Shown in pieces: positions 40,761 to 49,562 of a stretch of 64,000 bases of DNA; the stretch's first letter is position 1, and each line of letters opens with the position of its first letter. The notes beneath the pieces are model-generated. The model did not search any database and was not told the DNA's origin. It saw only the letters and a list, made by a program, of their open reading frames with translations. The stretch is from contig JAWWOW010000006.1 in the NCBI GenBank assembly GCA_033851265.1, positions 521,476 to 585,475 on the forward strand. Direction: 5' to 3'. This DNA is from JAWWOW01 sp033851265 (lineage in GTDB: Bacteria; Actinomycetota; Actinomycetes; JAWWOW01). Both the position numbers and the translations under genes were made by a program.

Positions 40761-42173
40761 TCAGCTCGTTGCGGGATCGATGCACTTCGTGTAGCTGCCC
40801 CAGCGGTAACACATGGTCGTTGGCACCGGCACCTCGTCGTACGTGCGCAGCGAGACCTCGTCGCCGTCGTTGTTGAGGATCGGACCGCTCATCCCCCAGG
40901 CGCGAGTGTTCAGCAGCTGCGTTCCTACCGGGATCTTGCCGGTGTAGATCCGCAGGTTCTGGCCGGGGTTCAGCTTCGTCCCGTTGAATCCCGTGTAGGA
41001 GTACGGCGGTGTCTTGATCAGGAAGTCGGTGAGGTCGATCTGCGAGTTGCTGGTGTTCGTGATGTCGATGAACTCTTGGTACAGCGCCGCCGGAGTGCCG
41101 TAGTCCGCGGTGACGCGCACCTTGCCGGCAAGCGGGTCGACGCAGTTGAGGAGACAGGGGTAGATCATCCAGGTCCGCAGATCGCCCTGCGGATCGAACA
41201 GGTAGGCACCGTCGCCAAGGTTGTAGTCGACGGTGTCGGTCTTGCTGTTCTGCTCGAAGACCGACGCGGTCTGGTTCCAGTAGAACCTCGTCGGTGTGCT
41301 CGCGCTGTTGGTCCCGGGGCCGACGAAGAGTGCAATAGCTCCACCGGCAGGCACCGAGGCGTACGACGGGAACTGGAAGCCGGGAATCTGCACGCCATTG
41401 CTGGTCGTAATGGTCCGCAGCATGCTGTCGCGCAGCCACCAGCCACCGATGGGCACAGCGCTGGTGCCGCGGTTGTGAATGCGCACCCATTCGCCGTTGA
41501 CGCCAGCCGGGCCGGATGCTCCATCGGCGCCGTCGGCGTCCCACTGCACATTGAGCTTGAGGTTTGCGGATTGCGTTGGTCCGACGCCGCAGTACTGCTT
41601 GCTGAACAGGCCCCTGCCCGTGGCCGCCGCCTGCTGTGTCGCGAGTGCGTACGTCGCGTTCCAGGCGTACTGCTCACGACTCGACATCCACAAGGCAAGA
41701 CCCGACTGCACCTCGAGGAGCGCCAGGTTGGTCCACGTGCCGTTGAGGTTCGCGTAGACCGCGCGGTGGTAGCGCGATCCGCTCATGTCGTTCGGGTCCT
41801 GCGCGGCGATGCGCACCTGCCACCCGGCCGCCTTGATCCAGTTCTCCAGGTTGTTGGTCGCCGACACCGCCAGGCAGTCGCCGACCCGCTTGCTCGGGGT
41901 TGCGCTGTAGGTGTGCAGCTCCATCGCGTTGATTCCGACGATGCGGACGCGCAGTGGGGTGGTGGTCCCGTCATTCGCGACGTCGATGTCGAAGGTGTCG
42001 CCGTCGGAGACGTTGGTTACGTGGCCCTCCCACCAGTAGCAGTTGGGGGAGCCGGTGCCGTTGCAGGATCCGGTCCAGGAACCCGTGGTCGGGTTGTACG
42101 CCTTGGCCGGTGTTCCGACGGCAACCAGGACAATTCCGGCGAGCACGGCAGCGGCGGTGAGGATACGACGCAT
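40761..42173 (-). CDS. Secreted SNase-like nuclease with lamin-tail domain
   Basis: 470-residue exported protein. Signal peptide at residues 1-24 (RRILTAAAVLAGIVLVAVG). Residues about 35-200 are a thermonuclease fold: DGDTFDIDV, RVRIVGINAME (Arg/Glu of the active site) and SRYHRAVYANL (second Arg). Residues about 210-330 resemble a lamin-tail domain (GVNGEWVRIHNRGTSAVPIG, GGWWLRDSMLR), and a second lamin-tail-like unit (EFIDITNTSNSQIDLTDFLI) lies near residue 370. The ATG has GGAGG upstream. Predicted extracellular nuclease or DNA-binding wall protein; activity not shown. Confidence 0.82.
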   Translation of the reverse strand: MRRILTAAAVLAGIVLVAVGTPAKAYNPTTGSWTGSCNGTGSPNCYWWEGHVTNVSDGDTFDIDVANDGTTTPLRVRIVGINAMELHTYSATPSKRVGDCLAVSATNNLENWIKAAGWQVRIAAQDPNDMSGSRYHRAVYANLNGTWTNLALLEVQSGLALWMSSREQYAWNATYALATQQAAATGRGLFSKQYCGVGPTQSANLKLNVQWDADGADGASGPAGVNGEWVRIHNRGTSAVPIGGWWLRDSMLRTITTSNGVQIPGFQFPSYASVPAGGAIALFVGPGTNSASTPTRFYWNQTASVFEQNSKTDTVDYNLGDGAYLFDPQGDLRTWMIYPCLLNCVDPLAGKVRVTADYGTPAALYQEFIDITNTSNSQIDLTDFLIKTPPYSYTGFNGTKLNPGQNLRIYTGKIPVGTQLLNTRAWGMSGPILNNDGDEVSLRTYDEVPVPTTMCYRWGSYTKCIDPATS

Positions 42174-42367
42174 GTCAGGCGTACCTCCACTCCGTGCCGG
42201 GTGCGACGGATTGGCGATGTCCTCACAGCCCGTCGGTTTTGGCATCGGCGGCGATGACGCGGCAGTTGAACGGCAAACGAGTTAGTTAGGCCACTTTGCG
42301 CGCGGGACCGGACACTGTCGATAGCTACGCTGCAGACAAATCCGACACCGAATTGAGGCGTGCACAG

Positions 42368-43279
42368 GTGGTGACCAGATGGGTGACCCTGCGGGCCACC
42401 GTCCCTGCCGCGGGCTCGTCGTTACGGCTCGAGGGGTTCTGCGCCGCCGGACTACCGGCCGCGACGGGATCGCCCGGCACGCTTGTCATCCGGCTGCGCG
42501 GTGCCGAGGACGAGCACACCGTGGCGCTGGAGGCGCTAGCAGCTCCCGACGGTGATGCACGGTTGTGGTTCGCCGCCGCCATCGACATCGATGCACGACC
42601 CGAGCTGGGCGCTGGCACCTGGGACCTCTACATCGACAGTGCGGGTGCGCCACGACGCCGGCTGGCCAGCTCGACCGGCCCGACCGTGGGCACGACGCAC
42701 GTCTATCCCCTCGCGCTCGGCACACATCACGAGGTGCGCGCGTACGTCACGGTGGCCGGCAACGTCAGCCTGACGGTGCGACCGCGGCGGAGCTTTGCCG
42801 AGGTGCACGCGGTCTGGCCGCGCGACGTCGACGCGAGCATCGAGGGTCGGGTGGTCCACCCGACGGCGGCTTCGGGTGCGACGAATGCACAACTGATCCT
42901 GCGGGACCGTCTCAGTGAGGACGAGATCGGCGTACCGGCAACCATCGAGGGTGACCGGTTTGCCGTGCGCGTCGAGCTTGCCGCACTGTCCGGTCTGCAC
43001 CGGCCGGACAAGCAGGTGTGGGACCTGTGGCTGCGCGTCGACGGGATCGACGAGGACCTGCATCTGGGTTCTCATCTCGACGACATCAAGAACAAGAAGA
43101 AGGTGATCACGTTTCCCGCGCAGACGAGCGAGGAAGGTGAGCGCGCCCGACGCTTCCGGGTCTATTACACGGTCGGCAATGACCTGGCGATGACCTCCAA
43201 CCGCATCGCGCTGGACTCTGAGCAGCCGGCTCGTGTCCCGGCCCCGACACCGGTCGCGGATGACGTGCTGCCGTCGTGA
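42368..43279 (+). CDS. Beta-sandwich-rich protein of unknown function
   Basis: About 303 residues (GTG at 42368 with GAGG nearby; a TTG at 42296 would extend it). It is rich in beta-strand and Arg, without signal peptide: VTLRATVPAAGSSLRLEGFC and WDLYIDSAGAPRRR, and later VWDLWLRVDGIDEDLHLG in a duplicated pattern, so it may be two tandem beta-sandwiches. The stop overlaps the next GT4 in GTGA, implying coupling. It could be an acceptor-binding accessory for the transferase. No known family claimed. Confidence 0.65.
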   Translation: MVTRWVTLRATVPAAGSSLRLEGFCAAGLPAATGSPGTLVIRLRGAEDEHTVALEALAAPDGDARLWFAAAIDIDARPELGAGTWDLYIDSAGAPRRRLASSTGPTVGTTHVYPLALGTHHEVRAYVTVAGNVSLTVRPRRSFAEVHAVWPRDVDASIEGRVVHPTAASGATNAQLILRDRLSEDEIGVPATIEGDRFAVRVELAALSGLHRPDKQVWDLWLRVDGIDEDLHLGSHLDDIKNKKKVITFPAQTSEEGERARRFRVYYTVGNDLAMTSNRIALDSEQPARVPAPTPVADDVLPS

Positions 43280-44451
43280 AGATCAGTTTTCTGGTGATGA
43301 ACGTCACCAGCATGGGCGGGACGGTTCGCACGACGTTGAACCTCGCCGAGTCGCTCGCCGATCGTCACGAGGTCGAGATCATCAGCGTCTTCAACACGCG
43401 CGCGACGCCGTTCTTCGAGATCAGCCCGAGGGTGAAGGTGCGCATCCTCGACGACCGTTTCGACGAGACGCGTGGACGGGGGCTGGCGGGGCTGGTACGC
43501 GGCGTGGCCTCGAAGCTGCCCAGCCGGTATATCCACCGGAAGGAGTCTGCACGCGGTTCATTCAGCCGGTGGACTGACTTCCGGTTGCGCCGCGAGCTGC
43601 GTCGGCTCGACACCGACGTACTCGTCAGCACGCGGGCATCCATCACGCTCGCGGTCACGCGCTTCGCGCCACCGGGCCTCGTCATCGTCGGGCAGGAGCA
43701 CGTGCCCCTCGATGCGCATATCAACGGCATGCACGACGCGATCGGTGCGCAGTTCGGCCGGCTGGACGCGCTCGTAACGCTGACGCACGTCGATGCCGGC
43801 GCCTACACAGAGTTGCTGCGGGGCGCCCCGACGCGGGTTGTCCGGATTGCTAACGCGCTGCCGGGGGGTGACCGTGTGCAGTCCGACCTCAGCAGCAAGT
43901 CGGTTATCGCAATGGGACGGCTGGTGCCGGTCAAGCGCTACGAGCTGCTCGTTCAGGCCTTCGAGATCGTTGCGCAGAAACGGCCCGACTGGACGCTGCG
44001 GATCTACGGCTCGGGGCAGCGCGAGAAATCGATCCGCAAGGTGATCCATCAGCTCGGTCTCTACAACCAGGTCTTCCTGATGGGCCGGACCAACCACGTC
44101 GACACCGAGTACGCGAAGGCCGCGGTCGCAGTGGTCAGCTCGCGCCTCGAGGGATTCGGAATGACGATCGTCGAGGCGATGAGTCACGGCGTACCGGTTG
44201 TCAGCACCGACTGCCCACACGGGCCTCGCGAGATCATCAGCCACGGCGTCGACGGGCTACTGGTGGAGAACGGCGACGTGGACGCGCTCGCTGCCGGGCT
44301 GTTGCAGATGATCGACCTGGACTACGACGAGCGCCGCCGCTTCGGGCAGGCGGCGGTGGAGAAGGCGCGCAGCTTCGAGCTCGATGTGATCTGCGCCCAA
44401 CACGAGCAGTTGTTTGCCGAGGTCGTCGCTGCCGACCGACCGCGCAGGTGA
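43276..44451 (+). CDS. GT4 glycosyltransferase
   Basis: 391-residue GT-B family 4 enzyme. N-terminal acceptor domain starts ISFLVMNVTSMGGTVRTTLN; donor domain carries AMGRLVPVKRYELLVQAF and VVSSRLEGFGMTIVEAMSHG, a complete E-x-F-G-xxxx-EA signature. GTG start overlaps the previous stop. With the beta-sandwich protein it looks like a two-gene unit. It may glycosylate a phospho-polyol polymer or lipid produced by the neighbouring CDP-alcohol cluster; this is inference from location only. Confidence 0.9.
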   Translation: MKISFLVMNVTSMGGTVRTTLNLAESLADRHEVEIISVFNTRATPFFEISPRVKVRILDDRFDETRGRGLAGLVRGVASKLPSRYIHRKESARGSFSRWTDFRLRRELRRLDTDVLVSTRASITLAVTRFAPPGLVIVGQEHVPLDAHINGMHDAIGAQFGRLDALVTLTHVDAGAYTELLRGAPTRVVRIANALPGGDRVQSDLSSKSVIAMGRLVPVKRYELLVQAFEIVAQKRPDWTLRIYGSGQREKSIRKVIHQLGLYNQVFLMGRTNHVDTEYAKAAVAVVSSRLEGFGMTIVEAMSHGVPVVSTDCPHGPREIISHGVDGLLVENGDVDALAAGLLQMIDLDYDERRRFGQAAVEKARSFELDVICAQHEQLFAEVVAADRPRR

Positions 44452-44457
44452 TCAGCG

Positions 44458-45252
44458 TCAGGCGGGCTTGCGACAGATCATGATCTCCGTCGTCGGGCTT
44501 TCCTTGCGCACCTTGGTGAGCACGAGCTCGAACGGCGTCATCGCCGCACCGAGAACGTTGCCCCCGCGCTCATGCTTGAGCGCCGGGACGATCTTGCGCC
44601 ACAGCACCTGTTGTAGCGCGCCGCGGCGATCGACCGGCCAGTTCATCAAGACGAACATCGGCCGCCGCTCGAGGATCTGGAACCCAGCCTTGCGGACCGC
44701 GTCGGAGATGTCGTCGATCGAGCGGCTGACATGGTTGCGCGTGCGAACGGTTTCGCTGTGGACGAAGTTGTCCGAGAAGACGAACCACCCGCCCGGCTTC
44801 AGCATCCGGTAGATGTTCTTCATCGCGGCCTCGTAGCGGTCGTCGTCCACGATGTGAAACAGGATGTCGAACGCGTCGACGATGTCGTAGTCGGCGCCGA
44901 GGTGCGAGACGTCGTCGGAGATGTCTGCCTGCTCGAAGCGAGCGGTTGGGTAGCGCTTGCGCAGGCGGGCGACGGCGCTGTCAGCGATGTCGACACCAGT
45001 GATGTCCGATACGCCGTTGCGCTGCCAAAGGTTGACGTAGAACCCGATACCAGGGCCGACATCGAGCACCTTCGCGGTGGCGAGGTTGACATCGAGTTTG
45101 CGGAGCAGTCGGTGGAACACGACCCGGCGCACCCGATACAACCATCGGTTGTAACTACGGCTCAGGGTGGAGAAGCCGACGCCATGCAGGTTGAAGTTGC
45201 GCTTCAGTCTGCGGTCCCAATAGGACCGCGGGTCGAAGTCAGTGGCGCTCAT
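44458..45252 (-). CDS. Class I SAM-dependent methyltransferase
   Basis: 264 residues from ATG at 45252; a frame extending to 45369 has no recognised sequence. Motif I: AKVLDVGPGIGFYVNLWQ; motif II: DITGVDIADSAVARL; motif post-II: YDIVDAFDILFHIVDDDRY; motif III: LKPGGWFVFSDNF. Convergent with the GT4 gene 6 bases away. It could methylate a glycan, lipid or small molecule; family clear, substrate unknown. Confidence 0.87.
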   Translation of the reverse strand: MSATDFDPRSYWDRRLKRNFNLHGVGFSTLSRSYNRWLYRVRRVVFHRLLRKLDVNLATAKVLDVGPGIGFYVNLWQRNGVSDITGVDIADSAVARLRKRYPTARFEQADISDDVSHLGADYDIVDAFDILFHIVDDDRYEAAMKNIYRMLKPGGWFVFSDNFVHSETVRTRNHVSRSIDDISDAVRKAGFQILERRPMFVLMNWPVDRRGALQQVLWRKIVPALKHERGGNVLGAAMTPFELVLTKVRKESPTTEIMICRKPA

Positions 45253-45389
45253 TGCCGGCAGACCGTATCGCAGCGGCGCGTGGCCGCCACGGTTTCGTGT
45301 CAGCATGACAAACGGGCGATCGATAACAATCCTGAGCCGAACGGGTGGTTTTTGCAGCAACCCTGGCAAACGCGGCGCACACTGGTCTC

Positions 45390-46931
45390 ATGCGCGGCCG
45401 TTCGGCCAGGTCCCTTGGCGGACGATGGGGGGGCCAACGCCGGTCGACTCCCTCGTCCGGCGCGGCCCAGTACGGCGCTGCCCTGTTGGCCGCGAATGCG
45501 CGCGACATTCTGAGCAGGCACACCCCCGACGGCACCGTTATCTGGGTCAGCCCCGCCGTGCAGTCCGTGCTGGGGTACGACGCGGATGCCTACGTCGGAA
45601 CATTCGCCGAGATCGTGCATCCCGACGATGTCGCATCCGTGCAAGCCGCACTGACAACCGTGTCGGCGGGTCGCTCGGCGACCGTCCAGATGCGTATCCG
45701 GAACGCCAGCGAAGAGTGGCGTTGGCTCGAGGCGCAAGCGGTCCCGTGGTTGGACGACGATGAGCAGTTGGCCGAAGTTCATGTGGTCAGTCGGGATGTG
45801 ACCGACCGGGTGCACGCCGAACGCGCGCAGCGCGAAGCAGAGCGGCGTCTCGAGTTGGCACTCGAACACGCACCGATCGGTATGGCGCTTGTCGACCTCG
45901 ATGGCAGTTGGTTGCGGGTCAACGCGGCGTTGTGCCGACTGGTCGGATACACCCGCGATGAGCTCTTGGCGAGGACGTTCCAGGACATCACCCACCCCGA
46001 CGACCTGGCGCCCGACCTCGCCTACGTGCAGAAGCTGCTGGACGGCGAGATCGACGACTACACCATGGACAAGCGATACATCCGCGCTGACGGCACGGTG
46101 GTGTGGGTGCACCTGACCGCTGGGCTGATGCGCGATGACGACGGGGCGCCGCTGCACTTCCTCGCCCAGATCCAGGACATCACCGAGCGCCGGACGATGG
46201 TCGAGAGCCTGCACGGCACAGTGGCTCAGCTGACAGCCGCGAATGACGCGCTGCGTGAGGCAGACGAGATGAAGGACCACATCCTTGGCGTTGTCTCACA
46301 CGAGCTGCGATCACCGTTGACGTCGATTATCGGTTTCAGCGACCTGTTGAACAGTCGGTGGCAGGAGCTCGATGACGAACGGCGGAGCGAACTGCTCGGC
46401 AAGGTCTCCGGTCAGGGCCAGCGTTTACGCGGACTCGTCGAGGACCTGTTGACGGTGAGCACCATGCGCGCGGGTGAGTTGCCGCTGAACTGCGAGCCGT
46501 TCGCTCTGGCACCTTTGCTCAACCGCATCGTTCAGATGCACCTCGCTGAGGCGAGTGTGCTCTGCGGCGACGATGTCTTCGTCTATGCCGACCCGCAACG
46601 AGTCGAGCAGATGGTCATCAACCTGCTCTCGAACGCGAAGAAGTACGGCGAACCACCAGTGACCGTCGTTGTCGGGCGCTTCGACAACACCGTCGAGGTG
46701 TGCGTTACCGACCTGGGTGACGGCGTACCCCCTGCGTTCGTGCCGCGACTGTTCGACCACTTCACTCAGGCGAGCACCGGCGATCGCCGTATCGCGCGCG
46801 GGACCGGATTGGGCTTGGCGATTGTGCGCGAGCTAGCCGTTGCGCAGGGTGGGATGGCGACGTACACCGCGAACCACCCGAAGGGATCGCGGTTCTGCTT
46901 CCAGCTGCCCTCGGCAGCCCCGCCGCGCTAG
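45390..46931 (+). CDS. Orphan PAS-PAS histidine kinase
   Basis: About 513 residues. Two PAS domains (near residues 25-145, with VSPAVQSVLGYDADAYVGTF, and 150-275, with VNAALCRLVGYTRDELLART). The HisKA dimerisation domain (about 280-345) has VVSHELRSPLTSIIGFSDLL with the phospho-accepting His. The HATPase domain (about 395-505) shows VINLLSNAKKYG, DLGDGVPP and GTGLGLAIV. No membrane span, so it is cytosolic. No response regulator is adjacent. A GTG at 45345 is an alternative start. The 56-bp palindrome begins 4 bases after the stop codon. Confidence 0.9.
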   Translation: MRGRSARSLGGRWGGQRRSTPSSGAAQYGAALLAANARDILSRHTPDGTVIWVSPAVQSVLGYDADAYVGTFAEIVHPDDVASVQAALTTVSAGRSATVQMRIRNASEEWRWLEAQAVPWLDDDEQLAEVHVVSRDVTDRVHAERAQREAERRLELALEHAPIGMALVDLDGSWLRVNAALCRLVGYTRDELLARTFQDITHPDDLAPDLAYVQKLLDGEIDDYTMDKRYIRADGTVVWVHLTAGLMRDDDGAPLHFLAQIQDITERRTMVESLHGTVAQLTAANDALREADEMKDHILGVVSHELRSPLTSIIGFSDLLNSRWQELDDERRSELLGKVSGQGQRLRGLVEDLLTVSTMRAGELPLNCEPFALAPLLNRIVQMHLAEASVLCGDDVFVYADPQRVEQMVINLLSNAKKYGEPPVTVVVGRFDNTVEVCVTDLGDGVPPAFVPRLFDHFTQASTGDRRIARGTGLGLAIVRELAVAQGGMATYTANHPKGSRFCFQLPSAAPPR

Positions 46932-46934
46932 GCG

Positions 46935-46990
46935 CGTTGCCACGGCCCGCGTCGTTTTCCACGGTCAGAACGACGCGGCCGGTGTCAACG
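46935..46990. repeat. 56-bp imperfect palindrome, copy 1
   Basis: Two 24-nt arms (46935-46958 and 46967-46990) are complementary at 20 of 24 positions around an 8-nt loop. A near-identical element lies at 47957-48012 in the same orientation, so the pair flanks the AbiEi-like gene. The right 42 bases match copy 2 at 38 positions. It begins 4 bases after the histidine kinase stop and could also be a terminator. Confidence 0.85.
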
Positions 46991-47071
46991 TGGTGACCGT
47001 CAGCGTCTCAGCCCGAGTTTGCCTGTGGATAGAGGTCGGCACGTTCTCCGGATCTCGTTCAGCATGTCGCG

Positions 47072-47962
47072 GTGATCCGGACGACCCTCCCCGACACGGC
47101 ACGGTCTCGCGGCGTTTTCACGCGCCCGGAAGCGCTAGCGGCAGGCTGGACTGCACGTTCGATCCGAACTCAGCTTGCCCATGGTCGGTGGAAGGAGATT
47201 GCGCGCGGTGCGTACGTCGAAGCCGCATTGTTGGACACTGCGCAGGCTGTGGAGCGGCACCGACTGGAAGCATTTGCCCGCGGGCTTTGTAGCCCGGTTG
47301 TCCTGACCGGAGCCTCGGCGGCAGCCGTGCAAGGGTTTGCGATTCTTCACTCTTCACTCACCGCGGTAACTGCGCGCAGGCGTAGTCGACTCGATGACTG
47401 CGACGTGGTCGACATCGAGGGTGTGGCAGTTACGAGCCCGTCGCTAACCGTGATCGAGTGTGCCCGGAGGTTCGGGGCAGAGCCGGGCCTCGTCATAGCC
47501 GACTCCGCGTTGCACGTCGGAGCGGTGACTCAGGACGAGCTGGTTGAGCGGCTTGCCCACGTTGCACTGCAGCCCGGAGCCCGAAGTGCGTCCGTCGTGG
47601 TTGAAGAGGCGGACGGTCGCGCGGCGACTCCGATCGAGTCTGTGTCGAGGTGGCGATTTCTCTGTCGGGGACTGCCCCGACCCGAGCCACAGGGCGTGAT
47701 CCAAACCGCGCGTGGCATCAGATACGCGGACTTCCTGTGGAAGGCGCAGCGCACCGTCGGCGAATCGGACGGGATCGCCAAATATGACGCTGCCGGCACT
47801 GTCATCCGTGCGGAAAAACTCCGGCATGCCGACATCGAGGACGCCGGCCATCTGGTTGCTCGATGGATCTGGGACGAGATCTGGCGCACCCCGGATCTCG
47901 TTGTTGCTCGCATCATTCGCACGTTCGGCGAGGCCGCCAAGCGCTTCGGACTCCCACGTTGA
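47072..47962 (+). CDS. AbiEi-like antitoxin domain protein with nuclease-like C-terminus
   Basis: 296-residue protein with two parts. Residues about 1-140 resemble AbiEi-type antitoxin domain proteins: FTRPEALAAGWTARSIRTQL as a winged-helix start, and VLTGASAAAVQGFAIL as a second conserved segment. Residues about 190-290 (ATPIESVSRWRFL, YADFLWKAQRTVGESDG) resemble a Vsr/DUF559-type restriction-endonuclease fold. GTG start. Each end of the gene carries a 56-bp palindrome; the downstream one overlaps its last codons. No partner toxin gene adjacent. Possible standalone cassette in toxin-antitoxin or phage defence; function not proven. Confidence 0.75.
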   Translation: MIRTTLPDTARSRGVFTRPEALAAGWTARSIRTQLAHGRWKEIARGAYVEAALLDTAQAVERHRLEAFARGLCSPVVLTGASAAAVQGFAILHSSLTAVTARRRSRLDDCDVVDIEGVAVTSPSLTVIECARRFGAEPGLVIADSALHVGAVTQDELVERLAHVALQPGARSASVVVEEADGRAATPIESVSRWRFLCRGLPRPEPQGVIQTARGIRYADFLWKAQRTVGESDGIAKYDAAGTVIRAEKLRHADIEDAGHLVARWIWDEIWRTPDLVVARIIRTFGEAAKRFGLPR

Positions 47963-48012
47963 CACGGGCGGCGTCGTTTTTCGCGGCCAAAACGACGCGG
48001 CCGGTGTCAACG
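47957..48012. repeat. 56-bp imperfect palindrome, copy 2
   Basis: Arms 47957-47980 and 47989-48012 are complementary at 22 of 24 positions around an 8-nt loop. The left arm includes the final codons and stop of the AbiEi-like gene; the right arm ends 9 bases before the trehalose-phosphate synthase stop. Same orientation as copy 1. Could be a bidirectional terminator, a REP-type element, or the end of a gene cassette. Confidence 0.85.
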
Positions 48013-48021
48013 CGCCGGATG

Positions 48022-49479
48022 CTAGGCGCGGAGGGCGTCGATCTGGTCGGCGAACCATTGCGACGGCGGCAGCGCGGTCGACGAGGCAGCTAGTCCACGC
48101 GCCCGCGCCGTACGTTCCTCGGAACTCATCGACAGCGCCGTATGCATCGCTTCAGCGGTCGCGCTCACATCAAAGGGGTTGACCAGCAGCGCATCGTCGG
48201 CGAGATCAGTCGCCGCACCGGCCTCACGTGACAGCACTAACGCGAGGCCGCGTTCCGACAGCACCGGACCCTCCTTGGCAACGAGGTTCATGCCGTCGCG
48301 GATCGGGTTGACCACGAGGACGTCGGCAATGCGGTACGCCGCGAGCGATCGCGCGAAGTCGTCGTTCACCGAGAGATGCAGCGGAGTCCAGTCATCGGTG
48401 CCGAATTCGTCTTCGATCTCGGCGGCGATCCGTTGCACGGCAGCGGTGTACTCGCGGTACTCCGGCAGGTCGTGTCGCGACGGGTAGGAGAACGAGAAGT
48501 GCGTGACGCGTCCCTTCCACTCCGGGCGCGTGCGCAACAACTCGCGGTAGGCGGCGAGGCCGCGCACGATGTTCTTCGACAGCTCGGTGCGGTCGATGCG
48601 CAACAAGATCTTGCGATCGCCGGCCAGCTCGAGAAGAGCAGATCGGCGAGCTTCAACGTCCGGCTGGGCGGCGCGCTCGCGCAAGAAGTCCGCATCGATT
48701 CCTAGCGGGTGTACGCCGACGTTCGTGACGTGCCCATCGACCTCGACGGTCATCGCACCGGGGTCGACCCGACCGCCGACGAACTCTGCACAACACTCGA
48801 GGAATGAGCCCGCCCACCGCGGCGACAGGAAGCCGACGTGGTCGGCACCGAGGACCCCGAGCAGCACCTCGCGCGCGATGTCATCCGGCAGCATGCGGAA
48901 GTAGTCCACCGCCGCCCATGGCGTGTGCGAGAAGTGGCCGATCCGCAGATCCGGGCGCTTCTCACGCAGCATCCGTGGCGTCAACGTGAGGTGGTAGTCC
49001 TGCACGATCGCGGTCGCCTCCGGCGCCGCCTCTTCGGCCAATGCCCGCGCAAACGCCTCGTCGTAGGACCGGTAGCCCTCCCAGTCGCGCCGCCACCGGC
49101 CATCGAAATGCGGCTTGTTCGGGGTGTCGTAGAGATGGTGGTGAATGAACCAGAGCGTCGAGTTGGCGATCCCGTTGTAGGCCCGCTTGAACGTCTGCGT
49201 GTCGATGTTGAGCATGCGGACGTCGATGCCGCCCGTGTCGTAACCGTGATGGTCGAGCCGGCCCCGCGGTGCGTTGGCAGTTGCTCGTCTATCCGCGTCG
49301 GACAGCGCCGCGCACACCCACAACGTCTCGCCGTGGCGGGTGACCGCCGACAAACCGGAGACCAGCCCGCCTCCGCCACGGTCGGCCACGAGCTGCCCGG
49401 CATCGGTGACGGAGAAGGAGATCGGCCCGCGGTTCGAGGCGACCAACACGCTGGCGCCACCACTCGTCGGCGTACTCAT
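48022..49479 (-). CDS. otsA: Trehalose-6-phosphate synthase (GT20)
   Basis: 485 residues, starting MSTPTSGGASVLVASNRGPI. The family elements are GGGGLVSGLSAVTRHGETLW (glucose/UDP loop), FIHHHLYDTPNKPHF, VQDYHLTLTPRMLREKRPD, and GHFSHTPWAAVDYFRMLP. The later donor-site region includes LLRIDRTELSKNIVRGL and VLVVNPIRDGMNLVAKEG. Forms trehalose 6-phosphate from UDP-glucose and glucose 6-phosphate; trehalose serves as compatible solute and mycolate carrier in related bacteria. No OtsB is adjacent, though a HAD-IIB phosphatase lies about 4 kb away. Confidence 0.95.
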   Translation of the reverse strand: MSTPTSGGASVLVASNRGPISFSVTDAGQLVADRGGGGLVSGLSAVTRHGETLWVCAALSDADRRATANAPRGRLDHHGYDTGGIDVRMLNIDTQTFKRAYNGIANSTLWFIHHHLYDTPNKPHFDGRWRRDWEGYRSYDEAFARALAEEAAPEATAIVQDYHLTLTPRMLREKRPDLRIGHFSHTPWAAVDYFRMLPDDIAREVLLGVLGADHVGFLSPRWAGSFLECCAEFVGGRVDPGAMTVEVDGHVTNVGVHPLGIDADFLRERAAQPDVEARRSALLELAGDRKILLRIDRTELSKNIVRGLAAYRELLRTRPEWKGRVTHFSFSYPSRHDLPEYREYTAAVQRIAAEIEDEFGTDDWTPLHLSVNDDFARSLAAYRIADVLVVNPIRDGMNLVAKEGPVLSERGLALVLSREAGAATDLADDALLVNPFDVSATAEAMHTALSMSSEERTARARGLAASSTALPPSQWFADQIDALRA

Positions 49480-49562
49480 ATGCGCTCAGCGTAGGGGCAG
49501 CGCCATGGTGAGAAAGACGTGTCCCGCTAACGCAATACCGAACCGCGATGCACACTGGGGCC

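Noticed and set aside
40749..42257. A 502-codon plus-strand frame opposite the nuclease/lamin-tail gene
   Set aside because: The minus strand has a signal peptide, nuclease residues and lamin-tail patterns; the plus frame has none and shows GC-rich shadow composition.
45300..46280. A 326-codon minus-strand frame opposite the histidine kinase
   Set aside because: The kinase on the plus strand has PAS, HisKA and HATPase motifs; the antisense frame carries no known motif.
46935..48012. Insertion sequence ends
   Set aside because: The palindromes are in direct orientation, are each self-complementary, and there is no transposase between them. A cassette or terminator reading is kept as a finding instead.
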